Origin: Sulfurimonas marina
GTDB taxonomy: Bacteria; Campylobacterota; Campylobacteria; Campylobacterales; Sulfurimonadaceae
Reading direction: 5' to 3'
DNA length: 64,000 bases
NCBI RefSeq assembly: GCF_014905095.1
Contig: NZ_CP041165.1
Location: 186,001 to 250,000 of the forward strand
Shown here: positions 8,847 through 18,566 of the stretch, piece by piece
Numbering within the stretch: the stretch's first letter is position 1
How the letters are laid out: each line of letters begins with the position of its first letter
Translations under genes and position numbers: made by a program
Notes under the pieces: generated by a model
The model's database searches: none
Seen by the model: only the letters and a program-made list of their open reading frames with translations
What the model was told of the DNA's origin: nothing

Positions 8847-10246
8847 TGTTTGATTTTGCCGTAGTGGGATCGGGTGCAGGTGGAAGTTCCATAGCTTCAC
8901 TTTTAAGTAAGAAAGGGTACAGAGTTGCTCTTTTTGAAAAAGATACTAACCTTGGAGGGTGCAGTTCCTCTTTTAAACACAAGGGGTATTGGTATAACAC
9001 GGGAGCGACAACCTTGGCAGGGTATGAGGATGGGCATGTTGTAAAAGAGGTGTTTGACGAGATAGGTTTAGATCCAAATCTCAAAGAGTCTGAACTTTCG
9101 ATGGAGGTGATCCACAAAGGGAAAATTACAAAGCGCTACAGGGAGCTTTCAAAGTTTGTAAGAGAGCTTCAAAAAAACTATCCGTCCCAAAAGCATGAGC
9201 AGTTTTGGAATCTAGTGTATAGGATCAATCAAGAGTTCTATCAACTCAAAGGGTACTACTACTCCAACAAAAACATTATTGCAAAACTGTTCTCTTTGTT
9301 CTCGTTTCTTCCATTTGTTATAAAGTTTAGAAAATATCTCTTTATCAGCGGGGAGGATTTTATAAAACGGTGTTATGGAGAAGTTGAGCAGGAGTATAAA
9401 GAATTTTTAGAAGCACAGGTACTTATTGTTGCGCAGGCGAAGTTGAAAGAGATCAGTTTTTTTACCGCTGCAGTTGCTTTGGCATATACGTTTAACAAGA
9501 ACCATCATGTAGCAGGAGGGTTTAAAAAGCTTTTTGAAGATTTAACTAAAAATGTAGAGTCTGTTTTTAAAAATACTCAAGTGCTCAATATAGATAAAAT
9601 TGGAAACTATTTTGAGCTTGAAACTGCTCAAGAAAAATTTTATGCTAAAAAAGTGATCCTAAACTCAACAGTGTATCAAAGCGATCAACTCTTTAGCAAG
9701 AAAAGATATAAAGAGGAGTTTGAACGCTATAAAAAACTAGACAATCATCAAGGGACATTTGTTGTTTATATCACACTCAAAACAGATAAAAAGTTTGACT
9801 ACCATTATCAGATAATAAAAGAGAAATGTTTTACCCATGCTATTTCAAACTCTGTATTTATCTCATTTAGTGATGACTTTAAAGATGGATATGTTAGCAT
9901 AACAGCATCTACACATACAAATTATCGTATATGGTATGATCAGTATCAAAGTAAAAAAGAGAAGTTGCAAGGGGAGATAGCACAAGAGATTATACAGACT
10001 TTTAAACTCAGTAAAGATGAGGTGGTTGATCTCTTTAGTGCTACACCGCTTACTTTTAAACGATATATAAACAGAGAACAGGTTGGGGGTAATCCTATAA
10101 CTATGAAAAACTTTTTAGTAAAACTTCCGGCGAATGACACACATATAGAGGGATTATATCAGGTGGGTGATACTACATTTGCAGCACAAGGGTGGCCCGG
10201 TGTTATGATGGGGGTTAAAAATCTGGCAAGGCTTTTAGATGTATAA
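8846..10246 (+). CDS. CrtI/CrtISO-like FAD-dependent oxidoreductase
   Basis: This 466-residue protein has an N-terminal Rossmann FAD motif VVGSGAGGSSIA (G8, G10, G13) followed by LFEKDTNLGGCSSSF. Its C-terminus has GLYQVGDTTFAAQGWPGVMMG, as in phytoene desaturases, carotenoid isomerases and RetSat-like enzymes. The ATG at 8846 overlaps the hemH stop and aligns with the family N-terminus, so I prefer it to a start 13 codons upstream. No crtB or crtE-like carotenoid gene other than ispA is in the window. Coupling to hemH leaves open a porphyrin substrate, such as a protoporphyrinogen-oxidase-like role. The substrate is unresolved. Confidence 0.82.
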   Translation: MFDFAVVGSGAGGSSIASLLSKKGYRVALFEKDTNLGGCSSSFKHKGYWYNTGATTLAGYEDGHVVKEVFDEIGLDPNLKESELSMEVIHKGKITKRYRELSKFVRELQKNYPSQKHEQFWNLVYRINQEFYQLKGYYYSNKNIIAKLFSLFSFLPFVIKFRKYLFISGEDFIKRCYGEVEQEYKEFLEAQVLIVAQAKLKEISFFTAAVALAYTFNKNHHVAGGFKKLFEDLTKNVESVFKNTQVLNIDKIGNYFELETAQEKFYAKKVILNSTVYQSDQLFSKKRYKEEFERYKKLDNHQGTFVVYITLKTDKKFDYHYQIIKEKCFTHAISNSVFISFSDDFKDGYVSITASTHTNYRIWYDQYQSKKEKLQGEIAQEIIQTFKLSKDEVVDLFSATPLTFKRYINREQVGGNPITMKNFLVKLPANDTHIEGLYQVGDTTFAAQGWPGVMMGVKNLARLLDV

Positions 10247-11237
10247 ACTTAAAATAAAGCCTAAAGACTGGCTTTTGATCCTTGTGATGGGTGTAGTGTT
10301 TTCATCACTGCTTTCAATGCTTGGATATACCCTGCTTGATCAAAGTTACATCGGCGGTATTTTATTTGGAGGGATACTCGGGTTTTGTATAACTTTATAT
10401 TCATTGGTGCTGATAACTTTTATGAACACGAAAGTATTACCTTCTTTGAAAAGCAGTTATTGGAATATAGTAGCGGCAATCTTCTCTTTTTTGAGCGGTT
10501 TTTTTGGTTTTTTAAGCGGAGTGTTTCTTGCTAAGGTTTTAGGAGTAGAACTTTTGGCAATAGTTATGCAGAAGTTTTTTTCAGTATCAGTGATCGTTGG
10601 AATATTAACATATATAATGGGAGTGATAATCTACAGTTTTGTTAACATCAGAAATCAAAAAGAACAAAGAGATTATGAGTATATGCAAAGCCGCCTTAGA
10701 TCGCTTGAGAGACAACTCAATCCCCATTTTATGTTTAATGCTTTAAACTCTATAGCAGAGCTTATCCATCAGGATAAAGATAAAGCAGAGGAAGCAATCT
10801 TAAAGATCTCCTCATTTTTGAGAAACAGTATGGATGAAAAAGCGCTTATCTCGTTAGAAGATGAACTCAAAAATGTGAAGAGTTATCTTGAACTTGAAAA
10901 TATACGTTTTTCAAACCAGCTGTTTTTAAATATAGAAAACGAAATCCCTTCGTGGAGTGTTCCAAAGTTTTCTCTGCAACTGCTTGTAGAGAATGCGATC
11001 AAACATGGATACGATAGACAAGATTTACATATCTTTATCTCTTTTAATATTCAAAGAAAAAAGATAGTGGTCTCAAATGATGGGATTAAAATATCTCAAA
11101 GTAGTTTTGGAGTGGGGCTTAATAATCTAAAACAGAGATTGGAGCTGTTATGCAAAGGGGATATTGTTATCTCAGACCCTGCAAAAAACCAGTTTGAAAT
11201 ATATATAGGACAATGTGATGAAAATATTAATAGTTGA
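10239..11237 (+). CDS. LytS-type sensor histidine kinase
   Basis: This 332-residue membrane kinase has about four transmembrane helices in residues 11-135 and a His_kinase domain with LERQLNPHFMFNALNSI (phospho-acceptor H163). Its HATPase domain has LLVENAIKHG and GVGLNNLKQRLELL. No separate extracytoplasmic sensor domain is present, so the stimulus is probably sensed in or at the membrane. The ATG overlaps the end of the CrtI-like gene by 8 nt, and the gene overlaps the response regulator by 20 nt. It is therefore co-expressed with hemH and its LytR partner. Confidence 0.9.
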   Translation: MYKLKIKPKDWLLILVMGVVFSSLLSMLGYTLLDQSYIGGILFGGILGFCITLYSLVLITFMNTKVLPSLKSSYWNIVAAIFSFLSGFFGFLSGVFLAKVLGVELLAIVMQKFFSVSVIVGILTYIMGVIIYSFVNIRNQKEQRDYEYMQSRLRSLERQLNPHFMFNALNSIAELIHQDKDKAEEAILKISSFLRNSMDEKALISLEDELKNVKSYLELENIRFSNQLFLNIENEIPSWSVPKFSLQLLVENAIKHGYDRQDLHIFISFNIQRKKIVVSNDGIKISQSSFGVGLNNLKQRLELLCKGDIVISDPAKNQFEIYIGQCDENINS

Positions 11238-11910
11238 CGATGAAGAGTTGGCACGTAAACGTTTACTTCGTATGTTAAATACTCTGGGGTATGAAGATAT
11301 AAGTGATGTAGATAATGCAGAAGATGCCCTCAAGCTTTGTAGCGAAGTGGCTTTTGACTTAGTTTTTTTAGATATAAATATGCCAAAAACAAATGGTTTG
11401 GAACTTGGATATGAACTCAAATACATGAATCAAAACATTGCTATCATTTATCAAAGTGCCTATGATGAGCATGCGTTAAAAGCTTACGATATAGGAGCGG
11501 TAGGTTACCTTGTCAAACCTTTTAGTATTGAGCAGCTGAAGTCAAATATAGAACGCGTAAAAAGTTTAGCTACAACAGAGCGTACAGTGTTTATGAGTAA
11601 AACAGGGGAGAACTATCTTTTGCTAAAGCCTGAAGAGATTTACTATATTAAAGCGGACCTTTCCGAGGTGACTATCCGATCGGCAAGCGGATTTTCTTAT
11701 CTTGGTGAAAAGATCTCAGATATTCAGAAAAAACTTGCAGGGTATAATTTTTTCCGTATACACCGCTCTTACCTGATAAACGTAGATGAGATTAAAAACA
11801 TCACAACGATAGAACAAAGCAAATTACGTTTTTCGTTCAAACATTGTAATGATGAGATAGAATCAAGTAAAGATGGAGCAAAAGCGTTTCGTGAGGCTTT
11901 TAACTCCTAG
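11218..11910 (+). CDS. LytTR-family response regulator
   Basis: This 230-residue regulator has a receiver domain (D7/D8, phosphoacceptor D52 in LDINMP, GYLVKPF) and a C-terminal LytTR DNA-binding domain (about 130-228) with FFRIHRSYLINVDEI. The ATG at 11218 has AGGA 7 nt upstream; a GTG directly before it is less well spaced. It is the cognate partner of the overlapping LytS gene and the only DNA-binding regulator encoded at this locus. It is therefore the first candidate to control the repeated motif upstream of the photolyase, SDR and hemH genes, though the motif does not match the LytTR consensus known to me. Confidence 0.9.
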   Translation: MKILIVDDEELARKRLLRMLNTLGYEDISDVDNAEDALKLCSEVAFDLVFLDINMPKTNGLELGYELKYMNQNIAIIYQSAYDEHALKAYDIGAVGYLVKPFSIEQLKSNIERVKSLATTERTVFMSKTGENYLLLKPEEIYYIKADLSEVTIRSASGFSYLGEKISDIQKKLAGYNFFRIHRSYLINVDEIKNITTIEQSKLRFSFKHCNDEIESSKDGAKAFREAFNS

Positions 11911-12983
11911 TCGCCAATCGCCCATACATCAAAAGGGACAATGTTTACTTTAGAAAGGGGATGGGAGAGAGAGCCCTCTTTATTCATTGTAACTACCGTT
12001 ATCTTTCTAATGGAATAGGTAAAGATAAACGCCTCTAAACTCTCTAGCTTTTTAAATACCTTTCTCTCGTCCGCGAAGGGTTTACACAAAATAATCTCAT
12101 CGTCTTGGGGAAGATAAAATTCCAGATCATCATCGTAAAAGAGCTCTTTATCCTGTTTGAGCAGTTCAAGATAAACCATGTTCTCAAATAAACGCCCGAA
12201 GTTTTTCTCCAAGCTAAGGGCTGATTTTAAAGATGTGTCGCAGAGATAGACTTTTTTTGTCGCTCTCGTATGGTTAAACTTCTCCAGAAGATGGATATAT
12301 TGTTTTTCTACCAGACTTTCAAACGATTTATAAAGTTTGTCTTTTGAGATTTTTCTTTTTGCTTTTAACCTTTCATAGATCGTAAAAGCAGAGAGCTTTT
12401 GTGAATTAAACTTGGCACACAGTACGAGAATGTCAAACTCAATATCATCTAAAGCATTTTGAAAAACTTTTTGCAGGTAGATATTTCTCTCATCACTGTA
12501 TATTTTATGCATCACGGCAAGTCCTCCGAGTTGGAAGAAGTGATTTAGTGCTGATGAGTCGTATTTATGTTCATATGCTAGAAACTCTTCATAATCTAAA
12601 GGATACAGACTTAATGCATCTAACTCGGGAATAGGAAGTTTTTTTTCTGATGTTATAAGAAGCTGGGAAACATTTGGAAAATTGAACTCCTCTTTATAGT
12701 TATCAAAAACAAGAATGTCTATCCTGTTATCCTGACAAAATTTATTGAGTGAACTATTGAGTACCTCTACATCTATTCTGATATCATCACAGTCTATATA
12801 AAGATAGCTGCTTTTTTTATGAGAGAGTAGATAAGACTTTACAAGTTGTGTTTTTCCACTCTTTGTAATCCCGTTAATTTGATACGATCTTTCATCGATC
12901 TGTACCTTCCTGTCATGATATTTATCAAGGTGCAAATCAATTTTATAAAACTCTTCAAGTAAAATTTCCATATTTTTATCCAA
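11907..12983 (-). CDS. AAA-type ATPase of the DUF4143/HP1321-like kind
   Basis: This 358-residue protein has a Walker A motif GITKSGKT (residues 38-45), a Walker B-like ILVFDNY at about 89-95, and a C-terminal region resembling the ATPase-plus-DUF4143 arrangement. No target is known. A similar ATP-binding gene lies next to rpsJ in Helicobacter pylori (HP1321, from memory), so the position is conserved. The gene converges on lytR with a 4-nt overlap and is divergent from the S10 operon promoter. Confidence 0.72.
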   Translation of the reverse strand: MDKNMEILLEEFYKIDLHLDKYHDRKVQIDERSYQINGITKSGKTQLVKSYLLSHKKSSYLYIDCDDIRIDVEVLNSSLNKFCQDNRIDILVFDNYKEEFNFPNVSQLLITSEKKLPIPELDALSLYPLDYEEFLAYEHKYDSSALNHFFQLGGLAVMHKIYSDERNIYLQKVFQNALDDIEFDILVLCAKFNSQKLSAFTIYERLKAKRKISKDKLYKSFESLVEKQYIHLLEKFNHTRATKKVYLCDTSLKSALSLEKNFGRLFENMVYLELLKQDKELFYDDDLEFYLPQDDEIILCKPFADERKVFKKLESLEAFIFTYSIRKITVVTMNKEGSLSHPLSKVNIVPFDVWAIGD

Positions 12984-13064
12984 AATTTTGATAACATAAT
13001 TTTATCACTTCCTTATTAAAAGGAAATAAATTTCTTTATTTTTCATTTTTTAGCCCCAAAATCC

Positions 13065-13093
13065 TTGAATTATAGAACTAATTTGAGTATAAT
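13065..13093 (+). promoter_or_regulatory. Promoter of the S10 ribosomal operon
   Basis: TTGAAT (13065-13070) and TATAAT (13088-13093) are 17 bp apart, a good sigma-70 match. The leader before rpsJ is about 45 nt, too short for the long S10 leader hairpin known in E. coli. Confidence 0.72.
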
Positions 13094-13148
13094 TCTGCTC
13101 CCTTAAATGGTTAGCCATCGAGCTAACGAGTTCTTTAGAAGGAAAATT

Positions 13149-13460
13149 ATGGAAAAAATTCGTTTGAAATTGAAAGCTTACGATCATCGTGTACTTGATA
13201 GATCTGTAGCGTCAATCGTAGAGGCTGTTAAGCGTACTGGTGCGGTAATCCGTGGTCCAATACCTTTACCAACAAAAATTCGTAAATATACAGTTTTAAA
13301 GTCTGTTCACGTTAACAAAAAATCTCGTGAGCAATTTGAAATTCGTATGCATGCTAGAATGATCGATATCGTATCTGCTACGCCAGAGACTGTTGATTCA
13401 TTAATGAAACTAGACTTAGCACCGGAAGTGGACGTTGAAGTTCGCTCTATGGACAAATAA
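13149..13460 (+). CDS. rpsJ: 30S ribosomal protein S10
   Basis: S10 lies in the 30S head and is also NusE in antitermination. The 103-residue protein starts [17 protein letters not shown] and has GPIPLPTK and [12 protein letters not shown], all diagnostic. The start at 13149 follows GAAGGAAAATT and gives the normal length; an in-frame start at 13107 would add a non-homologous tail. It is the first gene of a continuous 25-gene operon that runs to infA. Confidence 0.98.
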   Translation: MEKIRLKLKAYDHRVLDRSVASIVEAVKRTGAVIRGPIPLPTKIRKYTVLKSVHVNKKSREQFEIRMHARMIDIVSATPETVDSLMKLDLAPEVDVEVRSMDK

Positions 13461-13470
13461 GGAGTAACAA

Positions 13471-14046
13471 GTGGAATATATTGTTGAAAAAATCGGTATG
13501 AGCCGTACTATCACAGTTCCTGCAAAACCTGTTACTCTTTTAAGAGTTCTAGATGCAAAAGTATGTGATGTAAACGATGGTAAAGCACTAGTGGCTTACG
13601 CTAGCGGCAAAAAAATGAATAAAGCAATTGAAGGTCAACAGAAGAAATTTAACCTTTCATCTGAATTTAACCGTTTTGTTACTTTAGAAGTTGCAAATAC
13701 TGAAGCTGGTGATTTAGATCTAGCTCCATTAGCAGAAGCAACAACTGTAAAATCAACTTTTACTACTAAAGGTCGCGGTTTTCAAGGTGGTATGAAGCGT
13801 TGGAATTTCGGTGGTGGTCCTGCATCTCACGGTCATAGATTTGGTCGTAGAACAGGTTCTATCGGTAATGCTGAATGGCCAGGTCGTGTTATGAAAGGTA
13901 AGAAAATGCCTGGACAATACGGAAATACACAAAATAGTGTAAAAAATGAGATCGTTTCTTTCGATGCTGAAAACAAAATCATTGCGGTTTTAGGTTCAGT
14001 AAGTGGAGCTAACGGTACTTTAGGTCGTGTAAAGGTAGCTAAATAA
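13471..14046 (+). CDS. rplC: 50S ribosomal protein L3
   Basis: L3 binds 23S rRNA near the peptidyl-transferase centre. The 191-residue protein is recognised by [20 protein letters not shown] and [11 protein letters not shown], the central loop that in other bacteria carries a methylated glutamine. It starts with GTG at 13471 after GGAG. Its stop overlaps the rplD start as TAATG, so translation is probably coupled. It is shorter than E. coli L3 (209 residues). Confidence 0.97.
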   Translation: MEYIVEKIGMSRTITVPAKPVTLLRVLDAKVCDVNDGKALVAYASGKKMNKAIEGQQKKFNLSSEFNRFVTLEVANTEAGDLDLAPLAEATTVKSTFTTKGRGFQGGMKRWNFGGGPASHGHRFGRRTGSIGNAEWPGRVMKGKKMPGQYGNTQNSVKNEIVSFDAENKIIAVLGSVSGANGTLGRVKVAK

Positions 14047-14663
14047 TGAGTGCAGCAATCGTTTTAAATGAAAAAATGGAAAAAGCATCTGAGATCGCAT
14101 TACCAGAGTCTTTCTCTGGAATCAATCCTCATAACCTATACCTTTATGTAAAATCAGCTCAAGCTGCTATGCGTGCAAATACTGCAATCGCAAAAGGTAG
14201 AAGTGATGTAAGTGGTGGTGGTAAAAAGCCATGGGCTCAAAAGGGTGGCGGACGTGCTCGTGCTGGTTCTCGTCGTTCTCCTGTATTCGTAGGTGGTGGT
14301 AAGGCATTTGGTCCTCAAAACAACCGTAACTACGATTTAAAAGTAAACAAAAAGCAAAAGAAACTTGCTTTAAACTTTGCTTTAAATGAGCATGCTCAAA
14401 ATGGTACTCTTTTTGTAGTAGATAACATTGAAGTAGCATCTGGTAAAACTAAAGATGCAAACGCAATGTTCAAAGCTCTTAACCAAAGAGATACTTTATT
14501 TGTAAAATCAATTTTAGATGAAAAAACATACTTAGCATTTGAAAATATTCAATCTACTTATGTAATTGAGTCTAATGAGTTAAACGCATACTTAGCTGCA
14601 AACTATCGTTCAATCGTGATAGAAAAAGCTGTATGGGAAAATCTTGTAAGTGAGGCTAAGTAA
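14046..14663 (+). CDS. rplD: 50S ribosomal protein L4
   Basis: L4 is an early assembly protein that lines the exit tunnel. The 205-residue sequence has the tunnel-loop segment [19 protein letters not shown]. In E. coli L4 also represses the S10 operon through a long leader, but the short leader here does not obviously provide that structure. It overlaps rplC and rplW by one base each. Confidence 0.97.
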   Translation: MSAAIVLNEKMEKASEIALPESFSGINPHNLYLYVKSAQAAMRANTAIAKGRSDVSGGGKKPWAQKGGGRARAGSRRSPVFVGGGKAFGPQNNRNYDLKVNKKQKKLALNFALNEHAQNGTLFVVDNIEVASGKTKDANAMFKALNQRDTLFVKSILDEKTYLAFENIQSTYVIESNELNAYLAANYRSIVIEKAVWENLVSEAK

Positions 14664-14944
14664 TGGCAGATATTACAGATATTAAATCTATACTATATAC
14701 AGAGAAGACTCTTGGTCTACAAGAAGATGGTGTAATTGTTGTTCAAACTTCACCACGTATGACTAAAACTGGTCTTAAAGAGGTGTTTAGAGAGTATTTC
14801 GGAATCATTCCTTCAAAAATTAACTCTTTAAATCAAAGCGGAAAAGTTAAAAGATTCCGTGGTGTACAAGGTAAACAAAACGACTTCAAAAAGTTCTATG
14901 TTACTTTACCAGAAGGTGCACAAATAGAAAGTTTGGCGGTATAA
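14663..14944 (+). CDS. rplW: 50S ribosomal protein L23
   Basis: L23 lies at the tunnel exit and is the docking site for trigger factor and SRP. The 93-residue protein has [11 protein letters not shown] at the N-terminus and [20 protein letters not shown] near the C-terminus. It overlaps the rplD stop (TAATG) and ends 1 nt before rplB. Confidence 0.96.
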   Translation: MADITDIKSILYTEKTLGLQEDGVIVVQTSPRMTKTGLKEVFREYFGIIPSKINSLNQSGKVKRFRGVQGKQNDFKKFYVTLPEGAQIESLAV

Positions 14945-14945
14945 G

Positions 14946-15791
14946 ATGGCAATTAAAACTTATAGACCGATAACTCCATCTCGTCGTTTTTATACGAACG
15001 TAGATAATTCAGACATTACAGCAAAAGCTAGTGTTCGTTCATTATTAGTTAAGTTACCTACTCACTCTGGTCGTAACAATAACGGACGTATTACATCTCG
15101 TCATAAACAAGCGGGTGCTAAAAAACTTTACCGTATCATTGATTTCAAAAGAAATAAAATGAACATCGAAGGTACAGTAAGCGCTATCGAGTACGATCCG
15201 TACAGAAACTGTCGTATCGCTCTTGTAACTTATGCAGACGGTGAAAAAAGATACATCCTACAACCAAAAGGTTTAAATGTAGGTGATAAAATTTCAGCAG
15301 CTGAATCTGGTTTAGACGTTAAACCTGGTAATGCAATGAAACTTAAAAACATCCCTGTTGGTACAACTGTACACAACGTTGAGTTAAAAGTTGGAAAAGG
15401 TGGACAAATGGTACGTTCAGCTGGAACTTCTGCTCAAATTATGGGTCGTGACGGTAAGTATGTTTCTTTACGTATGCCTTCATCTGAAATGAGACTTGTT
15501 CTTGGTGAATGTATGGCAACTGTTGGTGTAGTTGGTAACGAAGAGTACTCAAACATCGTATTAGCTAAAGCTGGTCGTACTCGTCATATGGGTATCCGTC
15601 CTCAAACTCGTGGTTCTGCAATGAACCCAATTGATCACCCGCATGGTGGTGGTGAAGGTAAAACGAATTCAGGTCGTCATCCAGTTACTCCTTGGGGTAA
15701 ACCAACGAAGGGTGCTAAAACTCGTCGTAAAAAAGCAAGTGATAAATTAATCATCACTCGTCGTAAACCAAATGCAAAAAGGGTAGGTTAA
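14946..15791 (+). CDS. rplB: 50S ribosomal protein L2
   Basis: L2 binds 23S rRNA near the peptidyl-transferase centre and the inter-subunit bridge. The 281-residue protein has [19 protein letters not shown] and the near-universal [13 protein letters not shown] with the essential histidine. It is a few residues longer than E. coli L2 (273). The stop overlaps rpsS by one base. Confidence 0.98.
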   Translation: MAIKTYRPITPSRRFYTNVDNSDITAKASVRSLLVKLPTHSGRNNNGRITSRHKQAGAKKLYRIIDFKRNKMNIEGTVSAIEYDPYRNCRIALVTYADGEKRYILQPKGLNVGDKISAAESGLDVKPGNAMKLKNIPVGTTVHNVELKVGKGGQMVRSAGTSAQIMGRDGKYVSLRMPSSEMRLVLGECMATVGVVGNEEYSNIVLAKAGRTRHMGIRPQTRGSAMNPIDHPHGGGEGKTNSGRHPVTPWGKPTKGAKTRRKKASDKLIITRRKPNAKRVG

Positions 15792-16066
15792 TGGCTCGTT
15801 CAGTTAAAAAAGGTCCATTCGTAGATGACCATTTAATGAAAAAAGTTGAAGCTGCTAAAGCAAGCGGAGACAAAAAACCTATTAAAACTTGGTCAAGAAG
15901 ATCAGTAGTTCTTCCTGATATGATCGGTTTAACATTAAATGTTCATAATGGTCGCCAATTTGTTCCTGTATATGTAACAGAGAACCACATTGGTTATAAA
16001 CTTGGTGAATTCGCACCAACTCGTACATTTAAGGGCCACAAGGGCTCTGTTCAGAAGAAGGGGTAA
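15791..16066 (+). CDS. rpsS: 30S ribosomal protein S19
   Basis: S19 is a head protein of the 30S subunit that pairs with S13. The 91-residue sequence starts [15 protein letters not shown] and has [15 protein letters not shown] and the C-terminal [13 protein letters not shown]. It starts inside the rplB stop and ends 2 nt before rplV. Confidence 0.97.
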   Translation: MARSVKKGPFVDDHLMKKVEAAKASGDKKPIKTWSRRSVVLPDMIGLTLNVHNGRQFVPVYVTENHIGYKLGEFAPTRTFKGHKGSVQKKG

Positions 16067-16068
16067 TC

Positions 16069-16386
16069 ATGGCTAGAGCATTATTAAAATTTATCCGTGT
16101 ATCACCAATTAAATCTCGTCTAATTGCTAGAGAGGTTCAAGGTATGAATGCTGAAGAAGCAATGGCTGCTTTAGAATTTACTCCAAACAAAGCTGCAAAA
16201 ATTATCTCTAAAGTTATTGCATCAGCAGTAGCTAACAGCGGTAACGAAGCAGAAGATTGTGTTATCACATCTTGTCGTGTTGACAATGGTCCAGTACTTA
16301 AACGTTTCCGTCCACGTGCTCGTGGTATGGCTTCAGGTATCAGAAAACCAACAGCACATATCTTAGTAGAAGTAGAGGGTAAATAG
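16069..16386 (+). CDS. rplV: 50S ribosomal protein L22
   Basis: L22 extends a hairpin into the nascent-peptide tunnel, where macrolide-resistance changes arise. The 105-residue protein has [17 protein letters not shown] and the hairpin tip around [19 protein letters not shown]. It is slightly short (E. coli 110) but lacks no conserved block. It ends 1 nt before rpsC. Confidence 0.96.
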   Translation: MARALLKFIRVSPIKSRLIAREVQGMNAEEAMAALEFTPNKAAKIISKVIASAVANSGNEAEDCVITSCRVDNGPVLKRFRPRARGMASGIRKPTAHILVEVEGK

Positions 16387-16387
16387 T

Positions 16388-17101
16388 ATGGGTCAAAAAG
16401 TTAATCCTATTGGTTTACGTCTTGGTATCAACCGTAACTGGGAAAGCCGTTGGTTTCCTAAGTTTGAATCTGCTGCAGCAAATTTAGGTGAAGATCACAA
16501 GATTAGAACATATTTAAAGAAAGAACTTTACTATGCTGGTGTTTCTAACATCATCATTGAAAGAACTGTAAAAAGATTACGTGTAACTATCATTGCTGCT
16601 CGTCCTGGTATTATTATCGGGAAAAAAGGTGCTGATATTGAGAAACTTAAAACTTCTCTTCAAAACCTTATCGGTAAAGCTGTTTCTGTAAACATCAAAG
16701 AAGAGAAAAAAGCTCAAGCTTCTGCACAATTAGTTGCAGAGAACGTAGCTACTCAATTAGAGCGTCGTGTTGCATTCCGTAGAGCTATGAAAAAAGTTAT
16801 GCAAGGTGCACAAAGAAGTGGTGCTAAAGGTATCAAAGTTTCTGTTTCTGGACGTCTTGGTGGTGCTGAGATGGCAAGAACTGAGTGGTACTTAGAGGGT
16901 CGTGTTCCTCTTCATACACTTCGTGCAAAAATCGACTATGGTTTCGCAGAAGCTCATACTACATACGGTATCATCGGTATTAAAGTATGGATCTTCAAAG
17001 GTGAGGTACTAACTAAAGGTATCCCTGCAGAAGCTAAAGAAGAGAAAAAAGAGCGTCGCGGAAGAAAACCACGTCGTGAAAATAGTGAAAAGGCGGAATA
17101 G
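16388..17101 (+). CDS. rpsC: 30S ribosomal protein S3
   Basis: S3 lines the mRNA entry channel. The 237-residue protein starts [13 protein letters not shown] and has a KH domain with [14 protein letters not shown] and the C-terminal block [15 protein letters not shown]. It ends in a charged tail rich in Lys, Glu and Arg. It ends 3 nt before rplP. Confidence 0.98.
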   Translation: MGQKVNPIGLRLGINRNWESRWFPKFESAAANLGEDHKIRTYLKKELYYAGVSNIIIERTVKRLRVTIIAARPGIIIGKKGADIEKLKTSLQNLIGKAVSVNIKEEKKAQASAQLVAENVATQLERRVAFRRAMKKVMQGAQRSGAKGIKVSVSGRLGGAEMARTEWYLEGRVPLHTLRAKIDYGFAEAHTTYGIIGIKVWIFKGEVLTKGIPAEAKEEKKERRGRKPRRENSEKAE

Positions 17102-17104
17102 ATC

Positions 17105-17530
17105 ATGTTAATGCCAAAAAGAACAAAATATCGTAAAGTAATGAAAGGTCGTAACCGTGGTTACGCTCGTTCAGGTTACAAATTAGCTTTTGGTGACATC
17201 GGTTTTAAAGCTGTAGAAGCTGGTCGTATCAATTCTCGTCAAATTGAATCGGCTCGTATCTCTGCTACGCGTCACATTAAAAGAAATGGTAAGATTTGGA
17301 TTCGTGTATTCCCTGCTAAACCTTTAACAAAACGTCCTTTAGAAGTTCGTATGGGTAAGGGTAAAGGTCCAGTTGACCAATGGGTAATGAACATTAAACC
17401 AGGTCGTATAATCTTTGAAATGGGTGGTGTACCTCACGATTTAGCTCGTGAAGCTTTAACTTTAGCAATGCACAAACTTCCATTCAAAACAAAAATTGTT
17501 ACTGCGGAGATGAGCAATGAAATATTCTGA
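17105..17530 (+). CDS. rplP: 50S ribosomal protein L16
   Basis: L16 helps position A-site tRNA. The 141-residue protein starts [19 protein letters not shown] and has [20 protein letters not shown] and [13 protein letters not shown]. The first ATG is kept because the family starts MLMPKR. Its end overlaps rpmC by 14 nt. Confidence 0.97.
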   Translation: MLMPKRTKYRKVMKGRNRGYARSGYKLAFGDIGFKAVEAGRINSRQIESARISATRHIKRNGKIWIRVFPAKPLTKRPLEVRMGKGKGPVDQWVMNIKPGRIIFEMGGVPHDLAREALTLAMHKLPFKTKIVTAEMSNEIF

Positions 17531-17705
17531 TTTAGCAGGTAAAAGTGCAGCTGAACTTCAAGCAATGCTTAAAGAGAAGAAAACTGAGCTGTTTACTCTA
17601 AAAATTAAACAAAAAATGATGCAATTACAAAACAGCAGCGAATTAAAAACTGCTAAAAAAGATATTGCAAGAATCAACACTGCATTAACTGCAGTAGCAA
17701 AGTAG
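17517..17705 (+). CDS. rpmC: 50S ribosomal protein L29
   Basis: L29 is a two-helix protein beside L23 at the tunnel exit. The 62-residue protein has [18 protein letters not shown] and an alternating helical C-terminus ([14 protein letters not shown]). It starts inside the end of rplP (14-nt overlap), so it is probably translationally coupled. Confidence 0.94.
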   Translation: MKYSDLAGKSAAELQAMLKEKKTELFTLKIKQKMMQLQNSSELKTAKKDIARINTALTAVAK

Positions 17706-17715
17706 GGGACGAGCG

Positions 17716-17961
17716 ATGACACATAAACGTGAAATTCAAGGTAATGTTGTAAAAATTGCTGGTGAGAAAACTATTACAATCGTAGTTGAACGCCGTGTAA
17801 TGCATCCTCGTTACCACAAAGTTGTAAAACGTTTCAAAAAGTACCTAGTACATGATGAGCGTAATGAGGCAAAAGTTGGAGACGAGGTAGTAGCTATCGA
17901 ATGTCGTCCACTTTCTAAAACAAAATCTTTTAGACTTAAGTCAGTAGTTAAAGGAGCGTAG
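17716..17961 (+). CDS. rpsQ: 30S ribosomal protein S17
   Basis: S17 is an early 16S rRNA-binding protein with an OB fold. The 81-residue protein has [20 protein letters not shown] and the C-terminal [20 protein letters not shown]. It has GGGGACGAGCG upstream of the ATG and ends 2 nt before rplN. Confidence 0.96.
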   Translation: MTHKREIQGNVVKIAGEKTITIVVERRVMHPRYHKVVKRFKKYLVHDERNEAKVGDEVVAIECRPLSKTKSFRLKSVVKGA

Positions 17962-17963
17962 TA

Positions 17964-18332
17964 ATGATTCAAGGTTTTACTCGTTTAAACGTAGCTGATA
18001 ACACAGGTGCAAAAGAGATTATGTGTATTAAGGTTCTTGGTGGTTCTAAGCGTCGTTATGCAACAGTAGGTGACGTTATCGTTGCTTCTGTTAAAAAAGC
18101 GATTCCAACTGCTAAAGTTAAAAAAGGTAAAGTTGTAAAAGCTGTTATCGTTAGAACTCATAAAGAAGTTCAAAGAGAAAACGGTTCATTAATTCGTTTT
18201 GATGACAATGCAGCTGTTATACTTGATGACAAGAGAGAGCCTATCGGTACTCGTATCTTCGGACCAATTGGTCGTGAAGTACGTTATGCTGGATTTATGA
18301 AAATCGTATCTCTTGCTCCGGAGGTTGTTTAA
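17964..18332 (+). CDS. rplN: 50S ribosomal protein L14
   Basis: L14 forms an inter-subunit bridge and binds the silencing factor RsfS. The 122-residue protein starts [19 protein letters not shown] and has [20 protein letters not shown], both invariant in the family. The stop overlaps the rplX start by one base. Confidence 0.98.
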   Translation: MIQGFTRLNVADNTGAKEIMCIKVLGGSKRRYATVGDVIVASVKKAIPTAKVKKGKVVKAVIVRTHKEVQRENGSLIRFDDNAAVILDDKREPIGTRIFGPIGREVRYAGFMKIVSLAPEVV

Positions 18333-18562
18333 TGGCAAAATTTAATTTCAAAAAAGGCGATACTGTAGAGATTATCGCTGGTGATGACAAAGGTAAAAAA
18401 GCTACAGTTTTAGCTGTTCTACCAAAGAAAAACAAAGTAATCGTAGAGGGTTGTAAAATAGCTAAAAAAGCTGTTAAACCAACTGAAGAAAACACTAAAG
18501 GTGGTCATATCAATAAAGAGATGCCTATCGATGTTTCAAATGTACGTAAAGTGGAGGCATAA
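18332..18562 (+). CDS. rplX: 50S ribosomal protein L24
   Basis: L24 starts 50S assembly. The 76-residue protein has a KOW motif ([20 protein letters not shown]) near its N-terminus and [15 protein letters not shown] at the C-terminus. It is shorter than E. coli L24 (104), as in related bacteria. Confidence 0.95.
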   Translation: MAKFNFKKGDTVEIIAGDDKGKKATVLAVLPKKNKVIVEGCKIAKKAVKPTEENTKGGHINKEMPIDVSNVRKVEA

Positions 18563-18566
18563 TTAG

